This document shows positions 25,787 to 35,162 of a stretch of DNA of 64,000 bases, in pieces (position 1 is the first letter of the stretch; every line of letters starts with the position of its first letter). Position numbers and translations under genes: made by a program. The notes beneath the pieces were generated by a model, which was given only the letters and a program-made list of their open reading frames with translations, did not search any database and was not told the DNA's origin. Source of the DNA: Cyclobacteriaceae bacterium (GTDB lineage: Bacteria; Bacteroidota; Bacteroidia; Cytophagales; Cyclobacteriaceae); the NCBI GenBank assembly GCA_019638355.1, contig JAHBTY010000005.1, positions 434,001-498,000 on the forward strand, in the 5' to 3' direction.

Positions 25787-26308
25787 TTAGATATCCGTTT
25801 CTTTATTGGCCCGGTTGGCACGCTTTGATTCTTCGAGTTTTTGAATCTGCTGGTTCAGTAAATCAATCCGCACCAGCATGTTTAAAACCAACGCATCCTT
25901 CACCTGTTCTGTGGGGTTTATTTTCATCTGCTCACGCAACACCTGGTACATGGCATCCAGTTTTTTAAAATCTTGTGCAAACTGATCATCGGCAAACGTA
26001 TCGCGGGTATCGCTTATCCATTCTACTTTTTCTGTTATCTGTTCAGAATAAAATTTCTCCAGATTGGAAAATTCTCCTTGCAGTTGAGCGCGCTTCTGAT
26101 TTTGATTTCCGGCAGGTTTGTTGGTAAGAAAAATAAACCCTGAAATCCCAAAAAAAATAATAGCTGCAGCACGCCAAATTGCCAGGTTGTTCCAAATTGA
26201 AGTTCGCGGCAACGATGATTCAATCCTCCTCCAAAGCTTTTCGGAAGGAACCCGATGATCGAAAGCATCACGATTGTTAGTAATAAAATCCTTTAGAGAG
26301 TCATTCAT
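25787..26308 (-). CDS. Probable membrane anti-sigma factor partner of the ECF sigma factor
   Basis: 173 residues. Residues 1-40 are cytoplasmic (MNDSLKDFITNNRDAFDHRV), then one transmembrane helix at about 47-62 (AAAIIFFGISGFIFL), then a periplasmic helical region with coiled-coil character. The 4-bp overlap (ATGA) with the sigma gene and this topology are typical of Bacteroidota sigma/anti-sigma pairs. No zinc-binding anti-sigma motif is seen, so the role is inferred from context. It could also be a structural cofactor of unknown function. Confidence 0.6.
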   Translation of the reverse strand: MNDSLKDFITNNRDAFDHRVPSEKLWRRIESSLPRTSIWNNLAIWRAAAIIFFGISGFIFLTNKPAGNQNQKRAQLQGEFSNLEKFYSEQITEKVEWISDTRDTFADDQFAQDFKKLDAMYQVLREQMKINPTEQVKDALVLNMLVRIDLLNQQIQKLEESKRANRANKETDI

Positions 26309-26856
26309 ATTTTACCTTCCTCCAAAAGGTCTCTTAATTTCTTTTTCGCCCTGTTAAACTGCGATTTGGAAGTTGATTCAGTAATCCCCATAATCTCGCC
26401 TATTTCAGCATGATCGTAGCCTTCCAAAAGATACAATGAAAGCACCGCTCGATAACCATCGGGCAGCCTTTCAATTGCGTTTCGCACCTGCTCAACTGTA
26501 AACGGAAAGCTATCCAGAATATTTTCTGACTCCTCTTCGGGTACATCCCAGCGGTCGTCATCGGGCATTCGTTCTGCCTTTCGCTTATGCAGGTAATTGA
26601 TTGCCTTGTTTATCACAATCCGCTTCAGCCAGGCTCCAAAAGTAGAATCACCGCGGTAGTGTTGCAGGTTGCGAAAAGCACTTATAAATGCTTCTTGCAA
26701 CACATCTTCGGCCTCCTCGGGGTTATTTACAATCCGGTAGCCCACATTATACATACTGCGGCTATAAAGTTTGTATAGCCGGTAGAATGCCTCCCGGTCA
26801 CCCTGCCGGCACCGGTCAATCAATTCATGATGTATATGTATGGCCTGAGCCTCCAA
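26305..26856 (-). CDS. ECF-type RNA polymerase sigma factor
   Basis: 183 residues. Region 2 is RLYKLYSRSMYNVGYRI with PEEAEDVLQEAFISAFRNL (core binding and -10 melting). Region 4 is LPDGYRAVLSLYLLEGYDHAEIGEIMG followed by the helix-turn-helix ESTSKSQFNRAKKKL. There is no ATG near the N-terminus, and a stop codon precedes the TTG at 26856 directly, so TTG is the most upstream possible start. It is coupled to the downstream membrane protein by a 4-bp overlap. The target regulon is unknown. Confidence 0.88.
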   Translation of the reverse strand: MEAQAIHIHHELIDRCRQGDREAFYRLYKLYSRSMYNVGYRIVNNPEEAEDVLQEAFISAFRNLQHYRGDSTFGAWLKRIVINKAINYLHKRKAERMPDDDRWDVPEEESENILDSFPFTVEQVRNAIERLPDGYRAVLSLYLLEGYDHAEIGEIMGITESTSKSQFNRAKKKLRDLLEEGKI

Positions 26857-26909
26857 TTAAAACAGTGCTGGTGCTAACGACCTACCCACAACCCAAAAGG
26901 TTGCATCCT

Positions 26910-27662
26910 CTACTTTACTTTGTTTAAATTTTGTTTTGCCAGTACAAAATCGGGGGCTGCAGCCAACGCCTGGTCGAACAATTTTTTTGCGGCACTCTTA
27001 TCCCCTAAATGATCCAGCACGGCCAAGCCTTTCAGGTTAAGCAGTGCTACGGTCATGGGGTATTCCTTAGGTTTATTTTCAACATCGTTATACACCACCT
27101 TGGCGGCCTGGGCTTCCTTATTGGCTAACAGAATATCGATAGAGGTTATCGATTCGTTGTAGCGTTTGAGGTCATATTGCAAGAAGGCCATTTTATACAG
27201 CACATTCATGTTGTTACTAAGCAGGTACAGGCTCTCGTAGCTTTGCAAGGCTCTGTCATTTACGCCCATAGCTTCGTACCCGATCGCAGCAATTTCCAGC
27301 GCGGCAGCATTTTTAGGATTACGGGCGAGTAATTGTTGCGATACCAAAACAGCAGGCACATGTTGTTGATTTTCATAGTAATGATAGGCCAGGCTAAGTA
27401 TCAGTGAATCATTTTGGGGGTTTTCAATGATCAAATCATACAAGGCACTTTTTGCTACTTCAAAATCATTCCACTTTACGGCAGTTACATATTTTTTGTA
27501 AAAATGTTCGGTTAGCGGGCTCACTCCGGTTTGCTGAGGTTGTGGTTGTGCTTGGGTTTGAGTTTGTGGTTGGTTTTTGGGCTGTTCTGTTTTTGCTGGT
27601 TGCTTTTGCGCGAAAGTGTTAACTGAAACGCTTAACAGAAAAAGGAATATGAACTTTTTCAT
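26910..27662 (-). CDS. Exported TPR-repeat protein with Gln/Pro-rich linker
   Basis: 250 residues. The signal peptide ends near NTFAQ, then a low-complexity Gln/Pro/Thr stretch covers about residues 19-45, then tetratricopeptide-like helices (for example LLARNPKNAAALEIAAIGYEAMGVNDRALQSYESL and a final KLFDQALAAAPDFVLAKQNL unit). Such periplasmic TPR proteins act as protein-protein scaffolds; the partner is not evident. It ends 53 nt before the sigma gene and starts 28 nt after the CCA enzyme gene, so co-transcription is possible. Confidence 0.7.
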   Translation of the reverse strand: MKKFIFLFLLSVSVNTFAQKQPAKTEQPKNQPQTQTQAQPQPQQTGVSPLTEHFYKKYVTAVKWNDFEVAKSALYDLIIENPQNDSLILSLAYHYYENQQHVPAVLVSQQLLARNPKNAAALEIAAIGYEAMGVNDRALQSYESLYLLSNNMNVLYKMAFLQYDLKRYNESITSIDILLANKEAQAAKVVYNDVENKPKEYPMTVALLNLKGLAVLDHLGDKSAAKKLFDQALAAAPDFVLAKQNLNKVK

Positions 27663-27690
27663 CTGGTTATAGTATTAATCAAGTGGTAAG

Positions 27691-29115
27691 TTAATTCTTT
27701 GATTCTTCTTTTACATACAGGCCACGTTCGGCTGCCAGTTTTAACATTAATTCGTAGGCTTCTTCGCGCGAGTTCCGGATAGTACCCTCCAGAATAGCTT
27801 CTTTGATAACCTCTTTAATTTCACCAATTATCGGGCCAGGCGGAATATTAAACAGTTTGATAAGCTCATCGCCCGATACAGGCGGTTGAAACTTGCGGAT
27901 GTGATCACGCGCCTCCAGATCAGCCATCTTTTGTTGTACTACTTCAAAATTTTTCAGATACCGGGCTACCTTTTCGTTATTCTTAGAGGTAATGTCGGCC
28001 CGGCAAAGAGTCATCAACGCATCGGCATCTTCACCTGCTTCAAACAACAACCTGCGTATGGCCGAGTCGCTCACTTCTTTCACCAAGGCAATGGGTCGCA
28101 AATGCAGGCGCACCAGCTTTTGAACAAACACCATCTTCTCATTCATCGGCAACTTTAGCCTGCGAAAGATTCCCGGCACCATACGCGCGCCCTTATCTTC
28201 ATGCCCATGAAAAGTCCAACCAACTACTTTATCGAAACGTTTGGTTGCCGGTTTGGCAATGTCATGCAATATGGCTGCCCAGCGTAACCATAAATCATCC
28301 GAAACTTTTGCTACGTTGTCCAACACTTGCAGGGTATGGAAGAAATTATCTTTATGCGCCTTGTTATCCTGATACTCTACCCCATGCAGGGCAATCATTT
28401 CCGGAAAGAATTTTTTCAGCAGGCCACTGTGAAAAAGCAATTTAAATCCATACGATGGTAACTTTGATTCTATAATTTTATTCAGTTCGGTAGTAATGCG
28501 TTCCATTGATACTATACTCAATCGGCCTGCATTTTTCGAAATAGCTTCGTATGTATCGGCTTCAATATCAAACGAAAGTTGTGATGCAAACCGAATGGCT
28601 CGCATCATACGCAGTGGGTCGTCTGAAAAAGTAATATCGGCATTCAGTGGTGTTTTGATGATTTTTTCTTCCAGATGCTTCAAGCCATCAAAAGGATCAA
28701 TCAAGTCGCCAAAATTTTCAGCTCTTAAACTGATGGCCATTGCATTAATTGTAAAATCTCTGCGTTGCTGATCTTCTTCCAGTGTTCCACTTTCCACCAC
28801 TGGCTTGCGCGATTCCTTACGGTATGATTCTTTGCGGGCTCCTACAAACTCTAATTCCCGATCGCGCCATTTTATCATGGCCGTACCAAAGTTTTTGAAT
28901 ATTGTAACTTGGAGGTTTCCAAGCCGGGCGCCTACTGCCTGAGCTAATTCAATTCCGTTACCCAAACAAACAAAGTCGATATCTTTATTAGGCCGTTTTA
29001 AAATCAGATCGCGCACATAACCACCCACTATAAAAGCGGGCACATTCAAATCTTGCGCAGCACTAGCTACTTCATTGAATATAAAATCGTCCAGAAGGTG
29101 TTCCTTAAAATTCAT
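27691..29115 (-). CDS. cca: CCA tRNA nucleotidyltransferase/poly(A) polymerase family with HD domain
   Basis: About 474 residues from the ATG at 29115; an in-frame GTG at 29124 is less likely. The class II nucleotidyltransferase head has FIVGGYVRDLILKRPNKDIDFVCLG (metal-binding DxD) and RDFTINAMAISL. RMMRAIRFASQLSF is the tRNA/ATP-binding neck, and the HD motif WAAILHDIAKPAT marks a phosphohydrolase domain. It should add or repair the 3' CCA of tRNA. A TACCTTTG -7 box lies 20 nt upstream. Poly(A) polymerase activity is the alternative within this family. Confidence 0.87.
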   Translation of the reverse strand: MNFKEHLLDDFIFNEVASAAQDLNVPAFIVGGYVRDLILKRPNKDIDFVCLGNGIELAQAVGARLGNLQVTIFKNFGTAMIKWRDRELEFVGARKESYRKESRKPVVESGTLEEDQQRRDFTINAMAISLRAENFGDLIDPFDGLKHLEEKIIKTPLNADITFSDDPLRMMRAIRFASQLSFDIEADTYEAISKNAGRLSIVSMERITTELNKIIESKLPSYGFKLLFHSGLLKKFFPEMIALHGVEYQDNKAHKDNFFHTLQVLDNVAKVSDDLWLRWAAILHDIAKPATKRFDKVVGWTFHGHEDKGARMVPGIFRRLKLPMNEKMVFVQKLVRLHLRPIALVKEVSDSAIRRLLFEAGEDADALMTLCRADITSKNNEKVARYLKNFEVVQQKMADLEARDHIRKFQPPVSGDELIKLFNIPPGPIIGEIKEVIKEAILEGTIRNSREEAYELMLKLAAERGLYVKEESKN

Positions 29116-29134
29116 GAACCTCACATAAGGAGGT

Positions 29135-29142
29135 CAAAGGTA
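29135..29142 (-). promoter_or_regulatory. -7 promoter element before cca
   Basis: TACCTTTG on the minus strand (29142-29135) matches TAnnTTTG exactly and predicts a start near 29130, about 15 nt before the ATG. No good -33 element is seen. A short hairpin AGACCT-TGC-AGGTCT at 29159-29173 lies between this and the PorP stop and may end the adhesin transcript. Confidence 0.45.
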
Positions 29143-29218
29143 ATAGATTAAGAGGAATAGACCTTGCAGGTCTTTAACCCGACCTATAAATGCTTATAAA
29201 GTATAAAAATAAATGCAC

Positions 29219-30232
29219 CTATTTTTTTATAAAAGTAGGGCACGGAATAAACTTATCCTTGCGTTTTGTTTTTACATGTGCAGCCATATCCAGTTTATAC
29301 TTGATGGAAATTTCGTGAGCACCGCCTGAAATGGGGCCCAGTTCCGAAACGGTAAAATCATAACTGTAACCCACCTCAATTTTTTCGAATTGAAATCCTA
29401 ATATAATCACCACGGCATCCTGGCTTATGTTATCCTTCACATTTTGTTGTAGTGGAATGCCCCGATACCAAACACCCATCATAATCGGATCGTACAAAAA
29501 ATGAATTCCCAAATCAAGTTGATCGAAATCTCCCTGCTTCTTATATACGAATGAGGGTGCAAGCACGGAGATACGTTCTTTCTTGAATGGACCACCATAG
29601 AGGGGAATACGCACCCCACCATGAAAACTCGTTTTTACAGGTACGATCGCTTCCTGATCTAATAATGAGCGATTAGGTGTATTCAGGTGACTTGCTGAAA
29701 AACCAAACCAAAAATTTTTATTGTAGGCCAGTACCCCCGAATTAAAATCGAAGTAGTGTGCATTCCCAAGATTGAACAAGGCTGGGTCATCGGTTGGTAC
29801 ATTGCCGTCCGAATCAAATTGAAGTTGATCGCCAAATATTAGTCGATTCAAATCAATTGAACGCGAAGCATAACCAAAATTTAATCCTGCCGAGATTACC
29901 CACTTACTGGAAATATTCCACTTGTACGAATACAAAAAATTTAATTGCGATGAACGCATACCTGCCGTGCCTGCCTGATCAACAGTGGCCAGTAATCCGA
30001 TACCACTGTTATAGTGATTTAAATTTACATCGTATGAAAATGCATACGTTACAAAACCCCGCGCTGCGTTGGGCCATTGGTTACGATAGTTGGCAATAAA
30101 GCGATGATCTTCGGATGTTCCTGTAAACGCTGGGTTGAGGTATAAGGGCGCTGCATAATATTGCGAAAACTGCGGGTCTTGTGCCGCCAATTTTAACGAA
30201 CAAAATATTAATATGAAATAAATCTTTCTCAT
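29219..30232 (-). CDS. PorP/SprF-family outer-membrane protein (second copy)
   Basis: 337 residues. The signal peptide ends near KLAAQ, followed by the family signature DPQFSQYYAAPLYLNPAFTG. The rest is alternating amphipathic strands of an outer-membrane beta-barrel (for example GLNFGYASRSIDL and KIEVGYSYDFTVSEL), ending with ISIKYKLD and a polar tail. PorP/SprF proteins help T9SS secrete and anchor type B-sorted adhesins such as SprB. It overlaps the 1239-residue adhesin gene by 4 bp (ATGA), so the two are coupled. It is similar over its length to the PorP copy at 34107. Confidence 0.88.
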   Translation of the reverse strand: MRKIYFILIFCSLKLAAQDPQFSQYYAAPLYLNPAFTGTSEDHRFIANYRNQWPNAARGFVTYAFSYDVNLNHYNSGIGLLATVDQAGTAGMRSSQLNFLYSYKWNISSKWVISAGLNFGYASRSIDLNRLIFGDQLQFDSDGNVPTDDPALFNLGNAHYFDFNSGVLAYNKNFWFGFSASHLNTPNRSLLDQEAIVPVKTSFHGGVRIPLYGGPFKKERISVLAPSFVYKKQGDFDQLDLGIHFLYDPIMMGVWYRGIPLQQNVKDNISQDAVVIILGFQFEKIEVGYSYDFTVSELGPISGGAHEISIKYKLDMAAHVKTKRKDKFIPCPTFIKK

Positions 30233-33200
30233 CGGATCAGGTTAACATCGCCTACCCGCACCACACGTTCACCCGTATCAAATGAAGCCGCAACTTTATA
30301 GATGTAAACATCTTGTTGGCACAGCTTACCGTGGTAGGTTCCATCCCACCCTCGTTCAGGATCACGACTTTCAAACAACAACTCGCCCCATCGATTAAAA
30401 ATGAGCATTTCAAATTCAACAACTCCGCGCATAACCGGCAGAAAAACATCGTTCGTTCCATCACTCATGCCACCTCCTCCACCTGTAGCAGAGAGATTTG
30501 GTGAGAATGCATTTGGAATTAAGACCTGTCCTCCTTTCAATACTCGTACAGCATTTTCTCGGATGGTAGAGTCAGCGCAATTGAATTGGTTATATGCTGT
30601 TAACTTGATTGTATAATAGCCTTCGTCCTGAAACCTGTGTTCTGGTTCAAAAGCTGTTGTGGTGGTGCCATCGCCAAAATCCCACAGGTAAGTACTGGCA
30701 TCAAAACTTCGGTTATCGGTGTACATAATACCACCGGGTATATAAACCAACAGTGGTTTAATTTCAAAGTCGGCCCGGGGTAATGGAAATACCTCTATAA
30801 TAGAGGCCTTGCTTTCGGTTACAGTTTGCCCGGTAATATTGGTTGCCGATAAACTTACTGAATAAATTCCAGGTTGGTAATATGTGTGCGTTGGGCTACC
30901 CATTCGCGAGGTTGTGCCATCGCCAAAATCCCACAGATAAGAATTTGGGTCAGCAAACTGCGAGAGGTTGGTAAACCGTACTGTCAAAGGCATACAGCCT
31001 GCTGGTGGATCGTATGAGAAATCAACCACCGGAGGAATTGCCAATATCTCTACCTGCTGAGCATACGTTTCCACACACACATTATTGGTAACCATTAACC
31101 GGATAGTATAAACACCGTACGTAGCATACGTATGCGATGTAACATTGGCGCTGGTGGCAGTATTACCATCACCAAAATCCCACAAAAAAGTCCACGGGCC
31201 GAGATTAGTTGTATTATTGATTATTACGGTTGAGGTTGGTAATGATTGACTGATAGGCGTGGCTGTAAATCCGGCATTGATATTATCACGACCCGGTACT
31301 GTTATGGATTGCGTGGTAACCAAGCTTGTACAGTTTGCAAAGTTTTGTGTATTGAGTGCAAAATCAACACCAAGTGCAACTGATGAAGCCGGTGGGCGAT
31401 TAAATGTATGAATGATAAAATCAGTTGTTGAGGTTTGATCGGTTATGGGAATACCATTTTCACGAATTACCCAATGGTAACTAGTCAGTCCTTTTTGTGC
31501 GGCTTCCAATCGTACCGTCATTACATTACAATCAAAAGCAAGTGTATCAATTGTAAATTGTGAAATCGGTACCGGGCTGATCCGAATTGTTCGAATTGAA
31601 TCGCCAAAGCAACCTGTAGTTAAAGTAGTTAATAACCGTACCGAAAAATTTTTAATGGCTTGTGTATTATTTGCAAACGCATAACTAAAAGCGGGTGTAG
31701 TTCCCGTACTGATATTATCCAGCAAACCAGTGTTATCGCTTATTTGCCATCGGTAGTCCGCTGGATTAAGTGATTGGGTTTCCGTATCAACTGAAAAATT
31801 GATAGACTGTGGTGAGCAGTTATCGTTGAATGGAGAATAGTTGGTGGATATAAAGCCCGAACGTGTGCCCGGAAAAACCGTAATAGTTTGTGAGGGCGAA
31901 ATAGTTTCACAGCCGCCAGCTGTAATTACCCGTAATCGAACTTCAAATGTTTTATTCACCAACCCAATATTCTCAAAATCATACACAAAAAATGGCGAGA
32001 AGGTAGGATCAGCGGGTAATTGTGTACCAATTGGTTGAAACCCCAACCCGGTTAATTCATCTGCCTCCCACACATAGTTACCGATGGTAGTGGGTTGAAT
32101 GGCCGCACCAGTATTATTAAATGTAACTGTTAAAATACTACAACCCGATGTAACATCGGGTGTAAACGCAGCAATGGGTAATGGATCAACCACCACCGGC
32201 ACAATCAAAGTTTCGGAACAAGCAGCCTGATTGGTAGTAACGCGCAGCGCAACCTGATAGGTGCCGGCAGCACCTAATACCCGATCAAAGGTTGTTTGAT
32301 TATCAAATGCCGGATCCTTGGTAAATACTCCGGTAAAATTAAAATCCCATTCGCGCAACGCGATTGACTCACCATTAATTGCTTGGAGGGTTGAAGCTTC
32401 AGCAAAAGAAGTTGCCTGCCCGGCACATACCTGCGTTGCCATAAACACCGGAACAGGTTTTTCAAACACGCGCACCTGTACTTCATCTGCCGTTTCGCAT
32501 GAGGTTACATTATCGCGCACAATTAGGCGTACCCTGTAAATACCCCTGTTCAGATAAGACTCATCGAACGGCCCCAGTGGCACATTTGAAAATCCTGAGG
32601 CTGGCTCTTGTCGTACCAACGTATTGGTTTGATCATAAAACTCCCATCGCCATTGTGTGGTAGGTGTAATACTACCTACTGAAACATCATTAAACCGAAC
32701 CTGAAATGTTGTAAAAGGTGCCAGCGCATTTTGACAAAAATCGGGTGTAATAACATTATTGCTAAGATCAGTAACCTGAATTTGTGCAATTAAAGAAGGT
32801 GAGATTGTAATTATCTTTTCAACCGTGGCTATACAATTACCCGCTGCATTCTGATCGCGCACCGAAAGCCGGATAAGTTTCTGCCCGGAGGTAGGATAAG
32901 CAAAAATAGGATTTCGATTAGTAGCAGTTGAAAGTGGCACTCCCGCACCTGTATTGTTATCATAAAACTCCCACGTATAAGCAAAGGATGCTCCGGCAAT
33001 GTTGGGGGTTTCGTTATCAAAATAAATATTATCGCCCACGCAAAAGATAGTTTGAATGGGACCTCCACTTCCACCCAACCGGGTTAGGTAATCCGGCTCA
33101 GGCGATGGAACGATCACAATTCTGGCAGTGGTTATTTGTGGCACATTATCTCCATTTACCAGGTTGCCGTTAACGGGATTGAAAGGATTCAAATCTGTAA

Positions 33201-33948
33201 GCACATTATCGTATGGATTGCATTGATTCCAATTCTTAAGAGTAATCACAAACTCACGACCTAAATCTGCAGGCGCTGTTACGGGTATCTGAATAGGTAA
33301 GCTTACCTGGCCAGGTGCAAGCACCGGATAGATTGGATTTGTGGCTGGTGCCGGGTTGAGATACGGAAATCCACCCGGAGTAATTGAATTTACCTGAACA
33401 CCGGGTATCTGATTGGCGAGTGGCCCGGTTCCGTACAACCATTGAATCCAGCGGGGTTCATTGTTCTCGCGTGTGGCGCGTGGAAAACAATTCCAGGTGC
33501 TGTTATCGGTAAACTGTACGCTGGCAGCATAGCCCTGGCAAACCCGGTAAGTAGCCGGATTGATGGAAACAACATCGTTAGTCCAAACAATAACCTGGGT
33601 ATTGATAGGTACTACACTACCGCGTGGATTACACGCGTTGGAAGCATCAATTACAACATCGTAACCACAATTAATGGAAGTATTAGGATAGGTATGTGCA
33701 ATGGTTACACCCGTTGGGTTTATTTGCGTGATAACTTGTTCGGGGGTACCATCGCCCCAATTAATAAAGTACTGTGTGCCGGGTACTGAACTTAAATAAA
33801 GTGTTTGAATATTAACAGTAAACGGAGCGCACCCCCGGCTACTGGTAAGAAATGCAAAGCCCGGCTCCATAATACCACCGCATTGAGCCAGTGCAGCTTT
33901 CGAAAAAACGAGAAGTAAAAATCCTAAAATAGTAACCTTGCGCATCAT
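30229..33948 (-). CDS. T9SS type B-sorted PKD-domain surface protein, 1239 residues
   Basis: Large secreted protein. The signal peptide ends near ALAQC. The N-terminal third has a module with NQCNPYDN that is shared with the giant neighbour. At least three PKD domains near the C-terminus carry WDFGDG (LWDFGDGNTA, LWDFGDGTTS, LWDFGDGTTT). The last 90 residues form a gliding-motility/CHU_C-type sorting domain: VLIPNAFSPN, FNRWGELLFES, GWDGTYHGK, VYIYKV and VRVGDVNLIR. Cysteines are frequent in the middle part. It is probably a cell-surface adhesin secreted with the following PorP protein. Two adjacent ATG codons are possible starts. Confidence 0.88.
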   Translation of the reverse strand: MMRKVTILGFLLLVFSKAALAQCGGIMEPGFAFLTSSRGCAPFTVNIQTLYLSSVPGTQYFINWGDGTPEQVITQINPTGVTIAHTYPNTSINCGYDVVIDASNACNPRGSVVPINTQVIVWTNDVVSINPATYRVCQGYAASVQFTDNSTWNCFPRATRENNEPRWIQWLYGTGPLANQIPGVQVNSITPGGFPYLNPAPATNPIYPVLAPGQVSLPIQIPVTAPADLGREFVITLKNWNQCNPYDNVLTDLNPFNPVNGNLVNGDNVPQITTARIVIVPSPEPDYLTRLGGSGGPIQTIFCVGDNIYFDNETPNIAGASFAYTWEFYDNNTGAGVPLSTATNRNPIFAYPTSGQKLIRLSVRDQNAAGNCIATVEKIITISPSLIAQIQVTDLSNNVITPDFCQNALAPFTTFQVRFNDVSVGSITPTTQWRWEFYDQTNTLVRQEPASGFSNVPLGPFDESYLNRGIYRVRLIVRDNVTSCETADEVQVRVFEKPVPVFMATQVCAGQATSFAEASTLQAINGESIALREWDFNFTGVFTKDPAFDNQTTFDRVLGAAGTYQVALRVTTNQAACSETLIVPVVVDPLPIAAFTPDVTSGCSILTVTFNNTGAAIQPTTIGNYVWEADELTGLGFQPIGTQLPADPTFSPFFVYDFENIGLVNKTFEVRLRVITAGGCETISPSQTITVFPGTRSGFISTNYSPFNDNCSPQSINFSVDTETQSLNPADYRWQISDNTGLLDNISTGTTPAFSYAFANNTQAIKNFSVRLLTTLTTGCFGDSIRTIRISPVPISQFTIDTLAFDCNVMTVRLEAAQKGLTSYHWVIRENGIPITDQTSTTDFIIHTFNRPPASSVALGVDFALNTQNFANCTSLVTTQSITVPGRDNINAGFTATPISQSLPTSTVIINNTTNLGPWTFLWDFGDGNTATSANVTSHTYATYGVYTIRLMVTNNVCVETYAQQVEILAIPPVVDFSYDPPAGCMPLTVRFTNLSQFADPNSYLWDFGDGTTSRMGSPTHTYYQPGIYSVSLSATNITGQTVTESKASIIEVFPLPRADFEIKPLLVYIPGGIMYTDNRSFDASTYLWDFGDGTTTTAFEPEHRFQDEGYYTIKLTAYNQFNCADSTIRENAVRVLKGGQVLIPNAFSPNLSATGGGGGMSDGTNDVFLPVMRGVVEFEMLIFNRWGELLFESRDPERGWDGTYHGKLCQQDVYIYKVAASFDTGERVVRVGDVNLIR

Positions 33949-34034
33949 GCTTTAAACCGATAAGAGCCGATCTAAAGCCACTGAAAGACTTTTTTAATAC
34001 AAAGTGAAGTACTTGAAGAATAGTAAGAGGCATA

Positions 34035-34055
34035 AAAGACCTGTATGCGGTCTTT
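34035..34055 (-). terminator. Hairpin between the two adhesin modules
   Basis: AAAGACC (34035-34041) pairs with GGTCTTT (34049-34055) around a 7-nt loop. On the minus strand it follows the upstream PorP gene and is followed by TATGCC, so only a weak T-tract. A similar AGACCT hairpin occurs at 29159-29173 after the second PorP. No gene is seen in 33949-34106. Confidence 0.4.
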
Positions 34056-34106
34056 ACGACCGATTAATTACTATTCTGTAGGATAAATGGAAGTTACCTT
34101 AGTTTT

Positions 34107-35135
34107 TTAATTACTCCAGAATGACTTCTTGGTGTTAAAAGTTGGGCAAGGAATTAGCCGATTACGTTTCTTTACACCCCGATGCAAAGGCTTGGCCACA
34201 AACTCATATACAATAGAAATTTCGTGGGCACCTCCCGAACTGGTGGATAACTCTGAAATTGAGAAATCGTAGCTATAACCAACTACTATATCTTTTAAAT
34301 AAATTCCAAGCGTTAGAATTAAGGCATCTTGATTAACGGTACCAATTACATTTTTTTCAAAAGGTTTGCCACGATACCAAGCCCCTATGGAAACTGGGTC
34401 GATATGATAATTTAAACCAAAATCTAATTGACTGATCGGTCCTTGCCTTCTGTAAATAAACGAGGGTGTTAAATACGAAGCCCGATCCATTTCGCGCGGG
34501 CCATCCATCAATGTTATGCGGGCACCACCGTGTATGGTTGTTTTCATGGGTACCCGACTTACATCATTCAGAAGCGACACATTGGGCGTGTTCATATGGG
34601 TAAAGGCAGCACCCAACCATAAACTTCTGCTATAAAACAAAAAACCCGATCCGAAATCAAAATATTGCTGATTGCCCAGTTTATTCAAATCGGGATCGAG
34701 TGAAATTCCATCATATTCTAAACCATCACCCAACCGTAGCTTGCTCCTGTCTAACCCATTAATGCCATAACCAAAATACAATCCGGGAGAAAACACTACC
34801 TTGTTGGTCAACCTTACTTTATAGCTATAGTTAAGTCCCACCGTGGTTGTGCGCCATCCTGCCGATCCCATTTTGTCGGTAGTTGCCAAAATCCCAAATC
34901 CGCTTCGTAATTCGTCCACGAAAATATCGTAGCTGGCCGAGTAGGTAGAAAATGCTTGCGGCAAGTTGGGCCATTGAATGCGGTGGTTAATGGCCACCCG
35001 TTGCTGAGGTGTAATTCCGGTAAACCCTGGGTTGAGATAAAGAGGCGCCTGGTAATATTGTGAAAATTGTGGGTCTTGTGCAAATGCTCCCGCTCCAATC
35101 ATTAAACCAAACACAATCAATAAAATCTTCTTCAT
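34107..35135 (-). CDS. PorP/SprF-family outer-membrane protein (first copy)
   Basis: 342 residues. The signal peptide ends near AGAFAQ, followed by DPQFSQYYQAPLYLNPGFTG, the family signature. The barrel continues with strands such as VGLNYSYKVRL, KDIVVGYSYDFSI and SIVYEFVAK, and ends in a polar tail (CPTFNTKKSFW). The expected role is secretion and surface anchoring of the giant adhesin encoded just before it (27 nt gap). It shares long identical stretches with the copy at 29219, showing that the adhesin-PorP module was duplicated. Confidence 0.88.
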   Translation of the reverse strand: MKKILLIVFGLMIGAGAFAQDPQFSQYYQAPLYLNPGFTGITPQQRVAINHRIQWPNLPQAFSTYSASYDIFVDELRSGFGILATTDKMGSAGWRTTTVGLNYSYKVRLTNKVVFSPGLYFGYGINGLDRSKLRLGDGLEYDGISLDPDLNKLGNQQYFDFGSGFLFYSRSLWLGAAFTHMNTPNVSLLNDVSRVPMKTTIHGGARITLMDGPREMDRASYLTPSFIYRRQGPISQLDFGLNYHIDPVSIGAWYRGKPFEKNVIGTVNQDALILTLGIYLKDIVVGYSYDFSISELSTSSGGAHEISIVYEFVAKPLHRGVKKRNRLIPCPTFNTKKSFWSN

Positions 35136-35162
35136 GCTTTGTTGATTATAGCATTTAATTAA

